A stretch of 64,000 nt of DNA. It comes from Bolinopsis microptera. Taxonomy: Eukaryota > Ctenophora > Tentaculata > Lobata > Bolinopsidae. Numbering within the stretch: position 1 is the first letter of the stretch; each line of letters begins with the position of its first letter. The stretch spans positions 3,100,001-3,164,000 of the forward strand of contig NC_087074.1 in the NCBI RefSeq assembly GCF_026151205.1, given 5' to 3'. The notes beneath the pieces were generated by a model. The model searched no databases and was not told the origin of the DNA. It saw only the letters and a list, made by a program, of their open reading frames with translations. This document shows, one piece after another, positions 12,074 through 23,471 of the stretch. The position numbers and the translations under genes were made by a program.

Positions 12074-13636
12074 CGCGCCTCAGTACCAACAGTCACCAGA
12101 ACAGTAACTAGAACTAAACTAGCATTACCAACAAGCAGGTCAAAATATATAAAACCAGGCGAATGAGATCACGCGATTTTGAATTTTTATCAGTATTACT
12201 GATAAAGGAATTGCAAGATAAAGAGCATAACGTGCAGTGATACTACATAATTAAATTTACAACTTAACAATTTTCATGTGAAAAGTCAAAAAACGGCAGC
12301 CAATGAAATTCGTTTTAAGATATCTAATCTGTTTATCCTCAACTCAGTGACAAGATAAGGGAGTGATTTGTCCCATTTAATTTAGTGATCATAGAAAAAT
12401 GGCTTTTACGATTTGACAATTGGACAATCACTGTTAGTAAGTCAAGTTAATAATTTACGAGAAGTTGGTATATTGAATTTTCACTCGAAATGTTTCTACC
12501 CAGCACCCAACTTATACAGAACTTATGTCTAAGCCGCTTTTCCACGAAAATTTAGATATCTACCAAAAATAAGAGATGTCATGAAATTTCCTGTCTACTT
12601 CCGGGTAATATTAGATGTCAGATAAGAAAATACTCCTTGACGTACACAAAAGAACCGTGAGATTTTAAGAACATGCCTAGCGCCTTGGTAAAGGTAACAC
12701 ATATTCCACCACGGCTGCCAGAGTGTTGACCAGACTCCAGAGTCAAGCAGTATCCAAGATAATCTTCATGATTAATGACTCATGAGAGAGCAACTTTAGA
12801 GTCGTTTAAAGAATTGAAGTCACCTCAATCCTCTTGTTTACGGCCAAAATATTATCTTAGCATCAAAGAACAAAGATAAGTCATTGAGTCTGACACGATG
12901 AAAATCTAATTCACGATCTATGAGCCAAACTGTGATACATACCTAAGATGAGAAGTACGGACTCGTTTAGGGGGAAAAGTACGTACTTGTACGCAACTTT
13001 GAAAAGTCCGACTCATACGACGTACGATTAAGGTATAATTTTTTTGTTTTTGAATTATTATCATCGGGGCCGTTGTATAATGTAATTGTTTGTATAATGT
13101 AACTCTTAGAACTCTTCCATTAATTTCTAGAAGGAGAACTTTTCAGTAGAATTGAAAAGTACGTACGATACGAGTAAATTGAAAAGTCCGACTCATTCGT
13201 ACTTCTCATCTTAGATACATACCATGCGGATACAGATTACAGAAGTAACATGACTCTTGCTTTGTCCGAACACGAATTTTGTCCGAACTTGTTTTAAACC
13301 AAAGATGTGCTATACCAAAGTGGGGGACAATCGGACTCCTTATTTACCTTATCCTGCTCGAAGAAGTATTTAATCTTGCTGATGATAGCTCTAATCATAG
13401 CGAAAAGTTCCTGGATAGTGTATTAGTGGATAGGCGATTCTTTGATAAGGGAGTACTTTTTCCAGTTGTTGGTCTGATTCAGATATTTCAAAGATTCCGC
13501 AGAAGAGGTAGAGATGTCAGCTGCAGATAGCGATGCTCTTGATCTTTACAAAGAGGAATTAAAAATGGTCAACTCGTTTTACAGAGACCATGCATTAAAA
13601 AAGCTAAAGTTTTTGTGTTGTGTGGTTGAGTTCTCA

Positions 13637-13707
<71 letters not shown>
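13637..13707 (+). repeat. G71 homopolymer
   Basis: Seventy-one consecutive G on the plus strand, then T and six more G: by far the longest homopolymer in the window. It is not flanked by a visible target duplication. Confidence 0.95.
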
Positions 13708-13708
<1 letters not shown>

Positions 13709-15186
13709 GGGGGGACTCACAAACTCGGGTCGTCCGGGAGGTAATTACCTTTTTTAGTTAGGGAAGCTATTATCGCTCTAACATGCGTAACTTACCTTAG
13801 AACGTTACCATAGTAGAGTAGTTCCGAAACTTGGAAAAGGGGGGAAAACGTTAAAACAACAGAAAATCACGGCCCCATGGCAGTGTATCCTTACAAGTAT
13901 GCCCAAATAGTGGACTCAAGACTAGAACCCCTATTAGGCTAAGAACCAACGCTCACGAAGGACGTTCGGTTCATGTAATTGCCTTGTTTGTAACATTATA
14001 GCAGTGGCATTTCCAGGATCCTGCAGGAGGTCCCCGCCTATATAATGAATATCTAGAGTCTCAAAGCAGCAGCGTTCTTTCTGGAAGGAGGTGGTAGAGA
14101 TTCTAGGTTGCCGCTTTTCTGCAACACTAAGAGAACAGTTATAGACTGCTGTTTATAGTTATAGACTGCTGTTTAACAAGATATAAGGTTGCAAATTAAA
14201 TGTGATCCGAATTCGGACAAGAGTCGGTGTTCTGGACATTTTTCTGAACATGACTTTAGGCCAAAAAAAGTAATATTAGTACGGAAAACAGTCACGTTCA
14301 GACTAAAATCATGCGATCTTACTATTCCTTAATTTTAAACGTTAAAGCCAGAACAAACGATACTAGGTACGTGAAATATGAATACTCTAAAATATTTAAC
14401 TTCCTTAAAATAATTTTCAAAATGCGCTCTTGTTCAGATCATTTAATTAATCATCTTCTAATACTCTGGCTACCATCCAAGACAGTTGAGGATGGGAGAA
14501 GAGCCAAGTTTTGCAAACAGCATACCTACAGATTACAGAGTTATACTACGAATTTTCCGTTTCCGGCAGAACTTATTATTCACGCCCACTTTCCCACTTA
14601 ATTCCCCCACAAACATCAGCACTCGAAGGAAGTCAATTGTGTACGTTGCTGATCTGAACCTTTGCCAAGATATTTAGGAATTTGAACATTTTCAAATGCC
14701 GTTATAAAATTGCAATCAATCCAAAATCCATGCAAGTGTTTAGTTTATTAACTTTTATTTTGTTTCATCAAAAAAGTGTATTGACGGGACAAGATAATTG
14801 TTTCAGCCACAAATATTTTCCTGTTCTAGCATAAATATGTTATTTTATGCTGATGTGTAATGTGTAGAACAATGTTTATCGAATTAAGTTAATAAAAACT
14901 TACACAGCATAAAGGAACAAAGGTAAACTACTAACTACTAAACTAAAGGTAAATTACTAACGGTACCTGGTGCATAAGAAAACAATATGATCTAAAAACC
15001 TCATTGTTAGGATGTGCAATTGTGTAATGAGCACTGCAACAGAGAAGTAATACAACTAGCTACTCAACGTTAGAGTTCGTTGAAACTTAATCTGCTGCTG
15101 AAAACATCATTGCAGTGTTATATCTTCATAATTCTTGATTTTTTAGAGTTGTTAATCATACCTTTAGCAGACCCACGTCCCTTGAC

Positions 15187-15246
15187 CCCCCCCACCCCCC
15201 CCCCCCCACCCCCCACTCCCCGCCTCCCCCCCCCCCCCCCCCCCCC
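15187..15246 (+). repeat. C-rich tract ending in C21
   Basis: About 60 bp of almost pure C with a few A, T and G interruptions, finishing with 21 uninterrupted C. Confidence 0.95.
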
Positions 15247-15582
15247 GGGCCTCCAGACCCCCAAGCCCATCACACCATACCTTCTTATTTTACTATTCTG
15301 GTGCTGTTTATAATATCTATAAAATAAACATTGACGTTTTTATTAAATCTTAAACTTATGGTTAAATTCATGATCCAGAGAGGATGCGGATGAATATCAA
15401 TCTTTTGTTAAATGTTTGGAACTTAACTTTATACATCAATCTCTAAACATATTACAACCTGACAGTCAGCATACAATGCCAGAATCAGCAATTCAAAAGG
15501 GAAGTATAGGCTATAAAACAAATAAGCAATATCACAATAAATAAAACTGCAAAGTAAAACACAAAAGTAAAACCCTAAAGTT

Positions 15583-15626
15583 ACAGCAGACAGACTCACA
15601 TGTGCTGTGAGTCTGTCTGCTGTCAC
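15583..15626. repeat. 18-bp perfect inverted repeat (hairpin)
   Basis: ACAGCAGACAGACTCACA and its exact reverse complement are separated by 5 bp, directly after the donor of the basic GPx first exon. An RNA made from either strand would fold into a stable stem near that splice site. Confidence 0.85.
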
Positions 15627-15647
15627 AGCACACACAACACAACTCAC

Positions 15648-15872
15648 TCTGGCTAGCAACTCTTTCCTAGATTTAGGAGATGGTGGCTTCTCTTGAACTG
15701 CCGCCGCCCCACTACCGCCACACCCAGCATTTCCTCCACAACCGGGATCCGGGGCCGGGTCCCCTCCACAAGCGGTGGAGGCTGCATTGCAGCTGGAGGT
15801 CCCTCCAAACCTTTTCTTAAACATATGCCTTTTCTGGTAAAATTCGGTAAACTTTTTGATTCGAGTGCTCAT
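15648..15872 (-). CDS. GPx alternative first exon, basic/Gly-Cys-rich N-terminus
   Basis: A 225-nt exon (75 codons) from an ATG at 15872 to a good GTGAGT donor, in phase 0 like the other first exons. It begins MSTRIKKFTEFYQKRHMFKK, strongly basic, then has a Gly/Cys/Ala/Pro-rich stretch and ends KSRKELLAR. Joined to the core it would give an extended GPx with a basic head. The known nuclear form of mammalian GPx4, which has an arginine-rich alternative first exon, is a tempting parallel, but nuclear targeting here is only inference. It could also belong to another gene. Confidence 0.5.
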
Positions 15873-16856
15873 TTACCAATGAAATGAAATCACTCTTAAA
15901 TCGATCGAAAAATTATAAAAGGACAACACAAGAGCACAAAAGACACTTTGGATCTTTAATGACAAATGACCTGAATTTATACAAACGAAAGCGTTCAAGA
16001 TACAAATCAGCTTCAAGCTTACATAAATAATTTTAAAAAGCACAAATGACCATCAGCCTCTAATTTACCGAATAACCTGACAATGAACAAAATTAAACAA
16101 AATTAAACACAAGATTAAAATTTGAAGGAAAAAATGTCCAACAGCACAACAACAGTAGTATTACTCTAGACTTAGCAGATCTGTCATTAAGCATCTTAAA
16201 TGTGTTGAAATATAACCTTATATTAGGACACCCTGTTAACATTATGATACCTACCGCAACTATGCAAACGAGAGACTAATCCAACAGTCAAATCATGAAA
16301 CAGTAAACAGATGCACACAGAAGAGTTACCTTATTACAATATGTGTACGGTGCAACAAACCTAGCAGCAAGTAATTTATCACACCGTTTAGGAGACACTA
16401 AGTGTAAATTGTACCCAATTATACTAATTTGCTAGGAACATACAACAACATGTTGTATAATGTATAATGTATTATATAATATTATGTGTATTGTCCGCAA
16501 TGCAGTGGCGAATTAGTGGCTGTCTTTTCAATTACTCTTAATTAATCTCACAATACCATCACTGGAGAACACGTACTTATGATATGTGGCACAAGAACAA
16601 CAGGTTCTTAAACATCAGTATGCTCCATGATATGAATATATAACAAGTCACATTCTTCCAGAAAATGATGACAATTTGCAGCTTATTATAACTTGAAAGT
16701 CACTCACTAAATTTACTCACTAGGTTATACTCAGGGCTTTGAAAAGTATCTTTGAAAATCACAAAAGTAAGGACTACAAGCAGTAACACTGCAACATACT
16801 TCACTTTGCAATTTAAAAACTGAAAAACATGCTGTCATTACTCGTTATAGTCTTAC

Positions 16857-16886
16857 CACAGGAAGTTTCTTAGCTGAAACTCGTCC
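16857..16886 (-). CDS. GPx 30-nt cassette exon of the distal form
   Basis: Ten codons, GRVSAKKLPV, between an acceptor (TATAG) and a GTAAGA donor, phase 0 on both sides. It links the mitochondrial-type first exon at 17053-17118 to the shared core. Confidence 0.6.
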
Positions 16887-17052
16887 CTATAACAAAATTA
16901 AAATAACATTGTCTGCAAATTCTTATTTTTGTGTGATCGTGTCTACTTCACATTGATACTTTTTCACTATTATTATATAACCTTGATAGTAGAAATTAAC
17001 CTAAAATTAGCAACAAAGACTTACAGATGTCACCATAGTAACAAAGACTTAC

Positions 17053-17118
17053 AGATGTCGCCATAGTAGCACCACCTACACTGGACAAAAAGCCAAGTGC
17101 AGTACCAAAGCGTCTCAT
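17053..17118 (-). CDS. GPx alternative first exon, mitochondrial presequence
   Basis: A 66-nt exon from an ATG at 17118 to a GTAAGT donor, phase 0. It encodes MRRFGTALGFLSSVGGATMA and two more residues: Arg-rich at the start, Ser/Ala/Gly-rich, no acidic residues, which is a typical mitochondrial presequence. With exon 16857-16886 and the core it gives an uninterrupted 215-residue product if the TGA is read as Sec. The donor region is partly duplicated: ACAAAGACTTACAGATGTC occurs twice (about 17019 and 17041). Confidence 0.7.
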
Positions 17119-17129
17119 TGAATTAACTT

Positions 17130-19220
17130 TAATCAGGAACAATCATTCTTATATCTGTAATTCGTTCATTTCTGTTAAAACAATTTAATGATCAAAAAAA
17201 TTATTGACAGTAAAGTTACCCATCAAGGTATAATAATCATATTGGGGGGGGGGGGGGGGGGGGGATATTATAACAAATTATATTTTCGCCCTTTTTTTAC
17301 CCACCGCTACTCCATCTACTGAGACAGCTTTAGAGGGGTCCTCTTTGGTAAACCAACCCATTACTAAGGAGTATGGTTTGATTAGGAAGAGTGATATATA
17401 ATTAATATACATTTAATTTATCTAACTTGAAGATTAAATTAGCTCCTAAAAGATGCAAACAACTCGTCTTCGATGATCAATGATGAATATTGTAAAATAT
17501 GCAAGCAAACTTGCTGTATAGACGTATAGAGTATAGACAGTCTACCAAACATCTAGTCTGGAATGTGGTCTGAAATATTCGAATTTTCAAATTTTAGCGA
17601 CAGAATTTTCGAACGAGTTGGTACAGCATCAAGCATGTCATCAGGTGATCTGCAAAGCAACAAGTCTCAAATATGAAACGGGTAAAGGACACTTTGGCGG
17701 AAGTATGAAGACCCGACGTATCATGTAAACTGACTTCCCCCTTCCCCCAGCCCCTGTACTATAGTCATAGTTACAATATTGAATACTCGGCCAGCTCCAC
17801 TAGTCCCAGTCATCCTGCCCATCCAATCGCAAAGATTTATATGAGGGTAATTCTACTAGGTTTATACATTATCCATCTATTAATTATTATGTTAAACCCA
17901 ACAATCGTGTAAGGCAACGTGATAATTACTACGCTGTTGAATAGTCCTGAGAATGTCTAAAGGCTGCAAATTTGGCGAATTGTCCAGCTTATTTCGTCAG
18001 TTATGAATCTCTTAGTCCACCTATTCTCGGTCTTTGTGGCGAATACTTTTAATCTGAATTATTTTAATACAGAACTTTGACAGCATTCATCGTGGGAGTA
18101 AGACGACGAATAAAAGATGAAATACTTATAAAATAATAATTCATAGATTGTAAATGACACATATCACTGTATGGGTCTGTTCACATATTACGTAAGCCAG
18201 ATTTCTCCTTTTTAAAACCTCCTCCCTCTCCGTGAGCCACTTTACAGTTTACACATAGCTATCGTGTGGTACTTGAATAAGCTTTTTTAAACCCCCTTCT
18301 CTCTCCTACTCCCTCAGCTGGTTTACGCAATATGTGGGGGGGGGGGGGGGGACTTAGAGTCAACCATCTCCTGGTTAGAGGTAGTGATATAGGATATTTG
18401 AGAGGGGCAGAATATATGCGGAGGGGGAAGTTAACAAAAGGTCATTAAGTTATATAAAATTAGTTTTAGTGTAATCAAAATGCGGTTGAAAACTTCAGTT
18501 GCAATAAATGTTGCGTAATAATGCAGACATATGTTTAAGCGACGAAAAATGTCGGCAAACTTTTAGCCAAACCTGAACCCACTCGAAATTTCGTCGTTTG
18601 TCTATTTCAGTTCTATTCTTTGTCAGGCAGTGCAAAAATATGCCGCATATTTATGTTTAAGTACTGCACAATTTTTTTGAGAAAAATTTCAACAGTCCCA
18701 AAAATAGAATAAGCACAAATTATAATATCTTATTAAACTTAGTAGTAAACCCGCGATGGGGTGGCATGTGCCTCAATAAAAATATTGCAATCATTTATTA
18801 TTATATCAATGTATCATTAAATATTTCAAAAATATCAATAACGTATGGTTGATCCTTCACACTTGGTAAAATATATAAAAATAAAGTTAATCTACACTAA
18901 AGAATAAATAATCTATATTATATAAATCAAAAATATATATTAACTCCCCATCTTCATGTAGTCATTTATCAAAGCGGTAGAAATCCAAGTAATTTTAGTA
19001 CGCGGTGCGCAAGGAATTTCGTTTTTTTTTAAATGTGTAGGCAAGATAAGCCTAAGTGTGGCAGTGAAAATTGAAAAATAAGTTGCAGAATAAATTGCAG
19101 TGACTGACTGTCAAATGCATTATCGCAGTTCATTTATTTGACTGCACAGTGCACTAACGTTTAGGATTCTTACAGCGTTACTAACGTTTAGGATTCTTAC
19201 AGCTGTTATATTTTGCTAAT
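17130..19220. other. Gap between GPx 5' end and LINE-1 3' end
   Basis: AT-rich DNA with G runs at 17244-17264 (21 G) and 18336-18351 (16 G) and no gene I can support. The part closest to 19228 should contain the 3' UTR of the minus-strand LINE; two copies of an about 27-bp unit (CTAACGTTTAGGATTCTTACAG) lie at about 19150-19203. The exact 3' end of the LINE is not visible. Confidence 0.45.
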
Positions 19221-19227
19221 ATTTTGT

Positions 19228-22200
19228 TTAAAAGTTGTAAAGGACAAAGTTCTTGTCCGTCCACGAAAGGTTTTCTAGGTCAAGTTTTTGTTTGTCCAGT
19301 AAGTAACGTACAATGTTGTCCTTGTATGAATTAATAAACTTATCTTGTAACTTAGGTACGTTGAAGGGAAGGATTTTGTTTATTTCGTTTATCGTGTTGT
19401 TATATAATCGTGGTCCTACGTTAGAGATGCTATAATCGGTGATCCGTAAGCTGTTGAACTTAATTTCAAAATACTTTGGATTTCTCCTTTCCGTTTGTCT
19501 AAGCGGTGATTTTTCAAATATACTACAGATACTCGATGGTGCTACTCCCATATAAACCTTGTGCATCAAAGTTAGACAGCTTTTAGCAATGAGATTAGGA
19601 AGAGCCAAAATTCCTATTTTGTTGAAGATGGATTTTGTGTGAGATGGTAGTTTACGTTTTTCTTTGTCGTAAAAATAGTTATGATATTCTGAATCAGTGG
19701 CGCGAATAGCTTTCTTTTGAGCAGAGAATAAAGACTGAATGGAATTTAAAGATTTAGTACCCCAAACAGTAGCGCAGTAATACAGGTGAGATTGAATTAA
19801 ACTATTGTATAGCATTTTTTGAGCTTTATTCGGAATGGAACTTTTAAGTTTCATCATTACGCCTGCATTTCTGGATATTTTAGTCTTTACCTGTTTAATG
19901 TGCTGGCTCCAGCTAAGTTTTGAGTCAATAATGACACCTAAAAATCGTTCATGTTCACTTTTCACTAGTCGCTGTCCTTCTATACTAATATTTATATCCT
20001 CTGGTAATCTGTTAGTGAATATCATGTATTTAGTTTTTCCTACATTAAGTTTAAGACCGTTGTTTTTAACCCATGTCTGTACAGTATTTAATACTCTGTT
20101 TGCACGCATGTTCAGTTCAGTGTACGTGTCGGCAGAAACGATGATGTTTGCATCATCAGCGAAGAAAATATAATGGGCTATATCGCTTACATTTGCAAGG
20201 TCGTTTATGTAAATAATGAACAATATAGGACCAAGAATGGACCCTTGAGGAACTCCATGTTCCAATCCCATTTTTTCTGAACTGCAACCGTTGACGTGAA
20301 CATACTGTTTCCGGTTAGTTAGATAAGACTCAAACCAGGATAAGCTAAGGCCTCTTACACCATAGTGCTCCAGCTTATGTAGCAGTATCTCACTGTCTAC
20401 TAGGTCAAACGCCTTGGAGAAGTCAAGAAGCAGTAATGCTGACACTTGCTTCCTTTCTAGAGCTTTATGTATGTTAAACTGAGCTTCAAGCAACGCATGT
20501 TCACAACTGTGACCCGATCTAAAACCAAATTGCGACGCATATAGAATATTACGTGATTTTAGGTGCTTTACTAAACGTGCATGCATTATTTTTTCGAATA
20601 TCTTTGAGAAGCAGGACAAAAGTGAGATTGGTCTGTAGTTAGTAATTTCGCTGCGCGATCCTCCTTTATGGAGTGGGATAACCTTAGCAAGTTTGAGCTT
20701 TTCGGGGAATACTCCTTCGTGAAGGGAGTGTGAGATCAGGTGATTAACTACTGGAGACAGCACATTGCAAACCTTTTTAAGAGGCTGTATATTCATATCT
20801 GAAGTCGATTTGTTCTTAAGATCATGTATGATTTCAGCAATTTCGGAGGGCGAGGAGTCCTCCAGCTCCATATCAAAATCACATCGACTTGATTGGGGAA
20901 GAGAATGTCCTACTGATCCTGCACCGCGAACCAGATTGTTTTCGCTCTTTAGGTTCTCAGCTATATTAGTAAAATAATCATTAAAACTGTCAGCTATATC
21001 TTGTGAGTCGGTTATAACTCTATTTTTATAGTTAATCTTACTTATTTTTATTTTTTCTTTTGATTTCTTGTTTAATATTTGATTAATCATTTGCCATTGT
21101 AATTTGCTATTGCTCGCATGCTTTTTAAAATATGATGCGTAATACTTCTTTTTCGCAATATCTACTTGTTTTTCAACAAACTTTTTCATATGCTTATAAG
21201 TTTTTTCATTTTTTTCAGTAGGCTCTTTAACAAAGGATTTATATAGTTGGTTCTTTCGATTGCATGCACATTGAAGCCAATCTAATATCCACGGTTTAGA
21301 GTTTTTTCTGTGGTTTGATTTTTTCTTTTTAACTGGAAAACACTCATTATAGACTTCTTCATATTTAGTGTGAAAAGCTTCAAATTTTGTATTTGTCCCG
21401 TCAACGTTGTGTAAAAAATTCCAATCAATAGACGCTATTTTCTCCTCAAAACGAGCGATTTTCTCTTCATTTATTACTCGGTTTGATGATTCACAAGTTT
21501 CATTTTTCAATTTATTTCCTATTCTATTAGTGTCGAGAAGTATGCCGGTAAATGTGGCAAGGTGATCAGATAGCGATTCAGTTATAATGCCTGACTTTGT
21601 TATAGCATGGCATTGGTTTACGAAAATGTGATCAATAAGTGTAGCACTGTGACAAGTAATACGAGTTGGTCGTGATATCGTTGGTGCGAATCCATACTCT
21701 GCAAAAATATCAACATATTTAGTAGTATGGTCATTTACGCCGTATTCTAATAGATTAATATTGGTATCACCTAGAAATAATACGTTTTTGTTGCTATGTC
21801 GCGCCAAATCTTTTAGGGTGTTTTCCAATTTTTCTAAGTAACTGGGGACATTACCACTGGGAGACCGATACATATTGCATAGTATGACGTTTTTGTGGCC
21901 ATTTTGAGCTATCTCTATTAACTGAAATTCGCCAACGTTTGGATCATCTCTATAAGATAATTCAGATCGTGCAGTGACATCAGATAATTCACAGAGATTC
22001 TTGTTTACATAGGTTACTAGACCACCGCCCTTACCAGAGTCCCTTGCGGGAGCCTGAATAAAGGGGGGATGAAAGCCTTCTAACTCTAATTCTTTTCCTT
22101 GAAATGCCATACTTACAACCGTGCAGTTTGTTTCGTTGAAACACAGAACATCAAATTTTAGGTGCTGTTCAATTTCATCACGTATATTAGAGATTGCTTT

Positions 22201-22896
22201 GCTCAAAGATCGAATATTAAGAGATTGAACTTTAAATTCATAAGGCCTACTCGTGTTGATTTGCCGTGGTTCGTAGTATTTACAGCTATTTAGTACATCT
22301 GAGCAGTTATCCCATGGATTAAAGTTTAAGTCATTGTTTTCTTCAAAAGTATTACCTATATAATTAGAGTCATGGTTTCTATGGTATGGGTTAAATTTTG
22401 CGCTATTCTCGTAATTACCGTGTACGGTGTATAATTGTCTAGGTGATACCTCGAAACCAGGAAACAATTCACGTGTGCAGCTTTTGCATCCTAACTCGCC
22501 CGCTGAGCATTTATTGTGCGAATAAGCGTCGCATATCCAGCAAACCGCCATTTTTGATTTGTTTCCTAGCTTTTTACAAGTTTTGCAACTCACCCTGGCA
22601 AAACTTACTTTAGATTTAGCTTTTGTTTCTGTACTACAGGGTATGTAAGTGTTACACGAATTTTCATTAGTTAGAGTGGTAATATCAGTATTAGTAAACG
22701 GAAATATGTCAGTAGTACATGCCAAACAATACCAGTTTATGAAACTATTGTCTAATTTCATTCGATTTACGTCATTTGGTTCAAGATTAGCACATTTACG
22801 ATGAAAAATACCGTTACAAAGGCTGCATTTTAGCGGATCTTTACGTTCTAAACATTTTTTAGAACATAATCTACATCTACAAGACTCTTTGCACAT
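19228..22896 (-). CDS. LINE-1 ORF2: PHD-type zinc fingers, EEP endonuclease, reverse transcriptase
   Basis: 1222 residues, uninterrupted. It performs target-primed reverse transcription. Residues 1-60 hold a Cys/His PHD-like finger (CRLCSKKC, CSLCNGIFHRKC, WYCLAC). A second Cys-rich block at about 103-145 (CKTCKK, CWICDAYSHNKC, CKSC) follows. The endonuclease/exonuclease/phosphatase domain runs from about 220 to 445 (VQSLNIRS, FLGDTNINLL, LIDHIFVN, SDHLATF). The RT runs from about 735 (KVIPLHKGG, NYRPISLL, FGFRSGHSCEHAL, LLLDFSKAFDLVD, GVPQGSILGPILF), with the catalytic FADD at about 911, followed by the thumb and a long C-terminal region. The start is the first ATG of the open frame and sits just before the first zinc finger. 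It shares only moderate similarity with LINE-2 ORF2 in this window, so they are different families. Confidence 0.95.
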   Translation of the reverse strand: MCKESCRCRLCSKKCLERKDPLKCSLCNGIFHRKCANLEPNDVNRMKLDNSFINWYCLACTTDIFPFTNTDITTLTNENSCNTYIPCSTETKAKSKVSFARVSCKTCKKLGNKSKMAVCWICDAYSHNKCSAGELGCKSCTRELFPGFEVSPRQLYTVHGNYENSAKFNPYHRNHDSNYIGNTFEENNDLNFNPWDNCSDVLNSCKYYEPRQINTSRPYEFKVQSLNIRSLSKAISNIRDEIEQHLKFDVLCFNETNCTVVSMAFQGKELELEGFHPPFIQAPARDSGKGGGLVTYVNKNLCELSDVTARSELSYRDDPNVGEFQLIEIAQNGHKNVILCNMYRSPSGNVPSYLEKLENTLKDLARHSNKNVLFLGDTNINLLEYGVNDHTTKYVDIFAEYGFAPTISRPTRITCHSATLIDHIFVNQCHAITKSGIITESLSDHLATFTGILLDTNRIGNKLKNETCESSNRVINEEKIARFEEKIASIDWNFLHNVDGTNTKFEAFHTKYEEVYNECFPVKKKKSNHRKNSKPWILDWLQCACNRKNQLYKSFVKEPTEKNEKTYKHMKKFVEKQVDIAKKKYYASYFKKHASNSKLQWQMINQILNKKSKEKIKISKINYKNRVITDSQDIADSFNDYFTNIAENLKSENNLVRGAGSVGHSLPQSSRCDFDMELEDSSPSEIAEIIHDLKNKSTSDMNIQPLKKVCNVLSPVVNHLISHSLHEGVFPEKLKLAKVIPLHKGGSRSEITNYRPISLLSCFSKIFEKIMHARLVKHLKSRNILYASQFGFRSGHSCEHALLEAQFNIHKALERKQVSALLLLDFSKAFDLVDSEILLHKLEHYGVRGLSLSWFESYLTNRKQYVHVNGCSSEKMGLEHGVPQGSILGPILFIIYINDLANVSDIAHYIFFADDANIIVSADTYTELNMRANRVLNTVQTWVKNNGLKLNVGKTKYMIFTNRLPEDINISIEGQRLVKSEHERFLGVIIDSKLSWSQHIKQVKTKISRNAGVMMKLKSSIPNKAQKMLYNSLIQSHLYYCATVWGTKSLNSIQSLFSAQKKAIRATDSEYHNYFYDKEKRKLPSHTKSIFNKIGILALPNLIAKSCLTLMHKVYMGVAPSSICSIFEKSPLRQTERRNPKYFEIKFNSLRITDYSISNVGPRLYNNTINEINKILPFNVPKLQDKFINSYKDNIVRYLLDKQKLDLENLSWTDKNFVLYNF

Positions 22897-23471
22897 CTTT
22901 AATTTGCAAAGTATAACTATAGATTACTGGTTATATGATATACGATAGATTACTGATTATCAATATAAAATTAAAGATCTAAAGAGATTTATACAGGAAC
23001 TGTGGGTCAAGAAAACGGGTTAAGTTTTATGTTTGACTCCTAGTTCCAAAATCAGTCAAAATCTGTAAAGGTTAAATAATTGATTAAATAGTTAAAAAAT
23101 TTAAATATAAATACACTGAATTTACTCCAGTAATTCTACGCTTGTGTTGTGTTGAAATTAGTTCGGTCCGGATTTATGTTGTTGTTATCTGCAATTTTGC
23201 TTATAACCAGTTCAGATAAGATAAGAAAGAGTAAAAAACCGTTTAAAATTTACTGTGATACATTTACCATGGTCTATAAGCCATCGCAATAAAAAATAAT
23301 TTATGATTAGAAAAGAAAAAAGAAGATAAGGGACTTGCTGTTTTTGAAAAATTTGAACTTAGGTACTTTCTGTGAACGTTACTATACGTTTAGCTTTGAA
23401 AAATTAAATTTGTTCAAAATTGTGTTGTAAACGATTATGTATTCGCGACGAAAAATTTGATTTAAGAATTT

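Larger units (their letters stand above)
12100..15647. other. Intergenic/intronic stretch with homopolymer tracts
   Basis: About 3.5 kb upstream of several GPx first exons without a recognised gene. It contains a 71-bp G run (13637-13707), C-rich runs at 15186-15246 and a 17-bp direct repeat (TTATAGACTGCTGTTTA) near 14136-14170. A short open stretch on the plus strand (13514-13615) has coding-like composition (DALDLYKEELKMVNSF) but no homology I recognise. Confidence 0.4.

Noticed and set aside
13279-13744. Plus-strand ORFs ending in poly-glycine
   Set aside because: The glycine run is the G71 homopolymer; the upstream part has no recognised homology or splice context.
13637-15246. Possible third G/C-tract element between G71 and C21
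   Set aside because: No target duplication at the edges and no complementary subterminal sequence.
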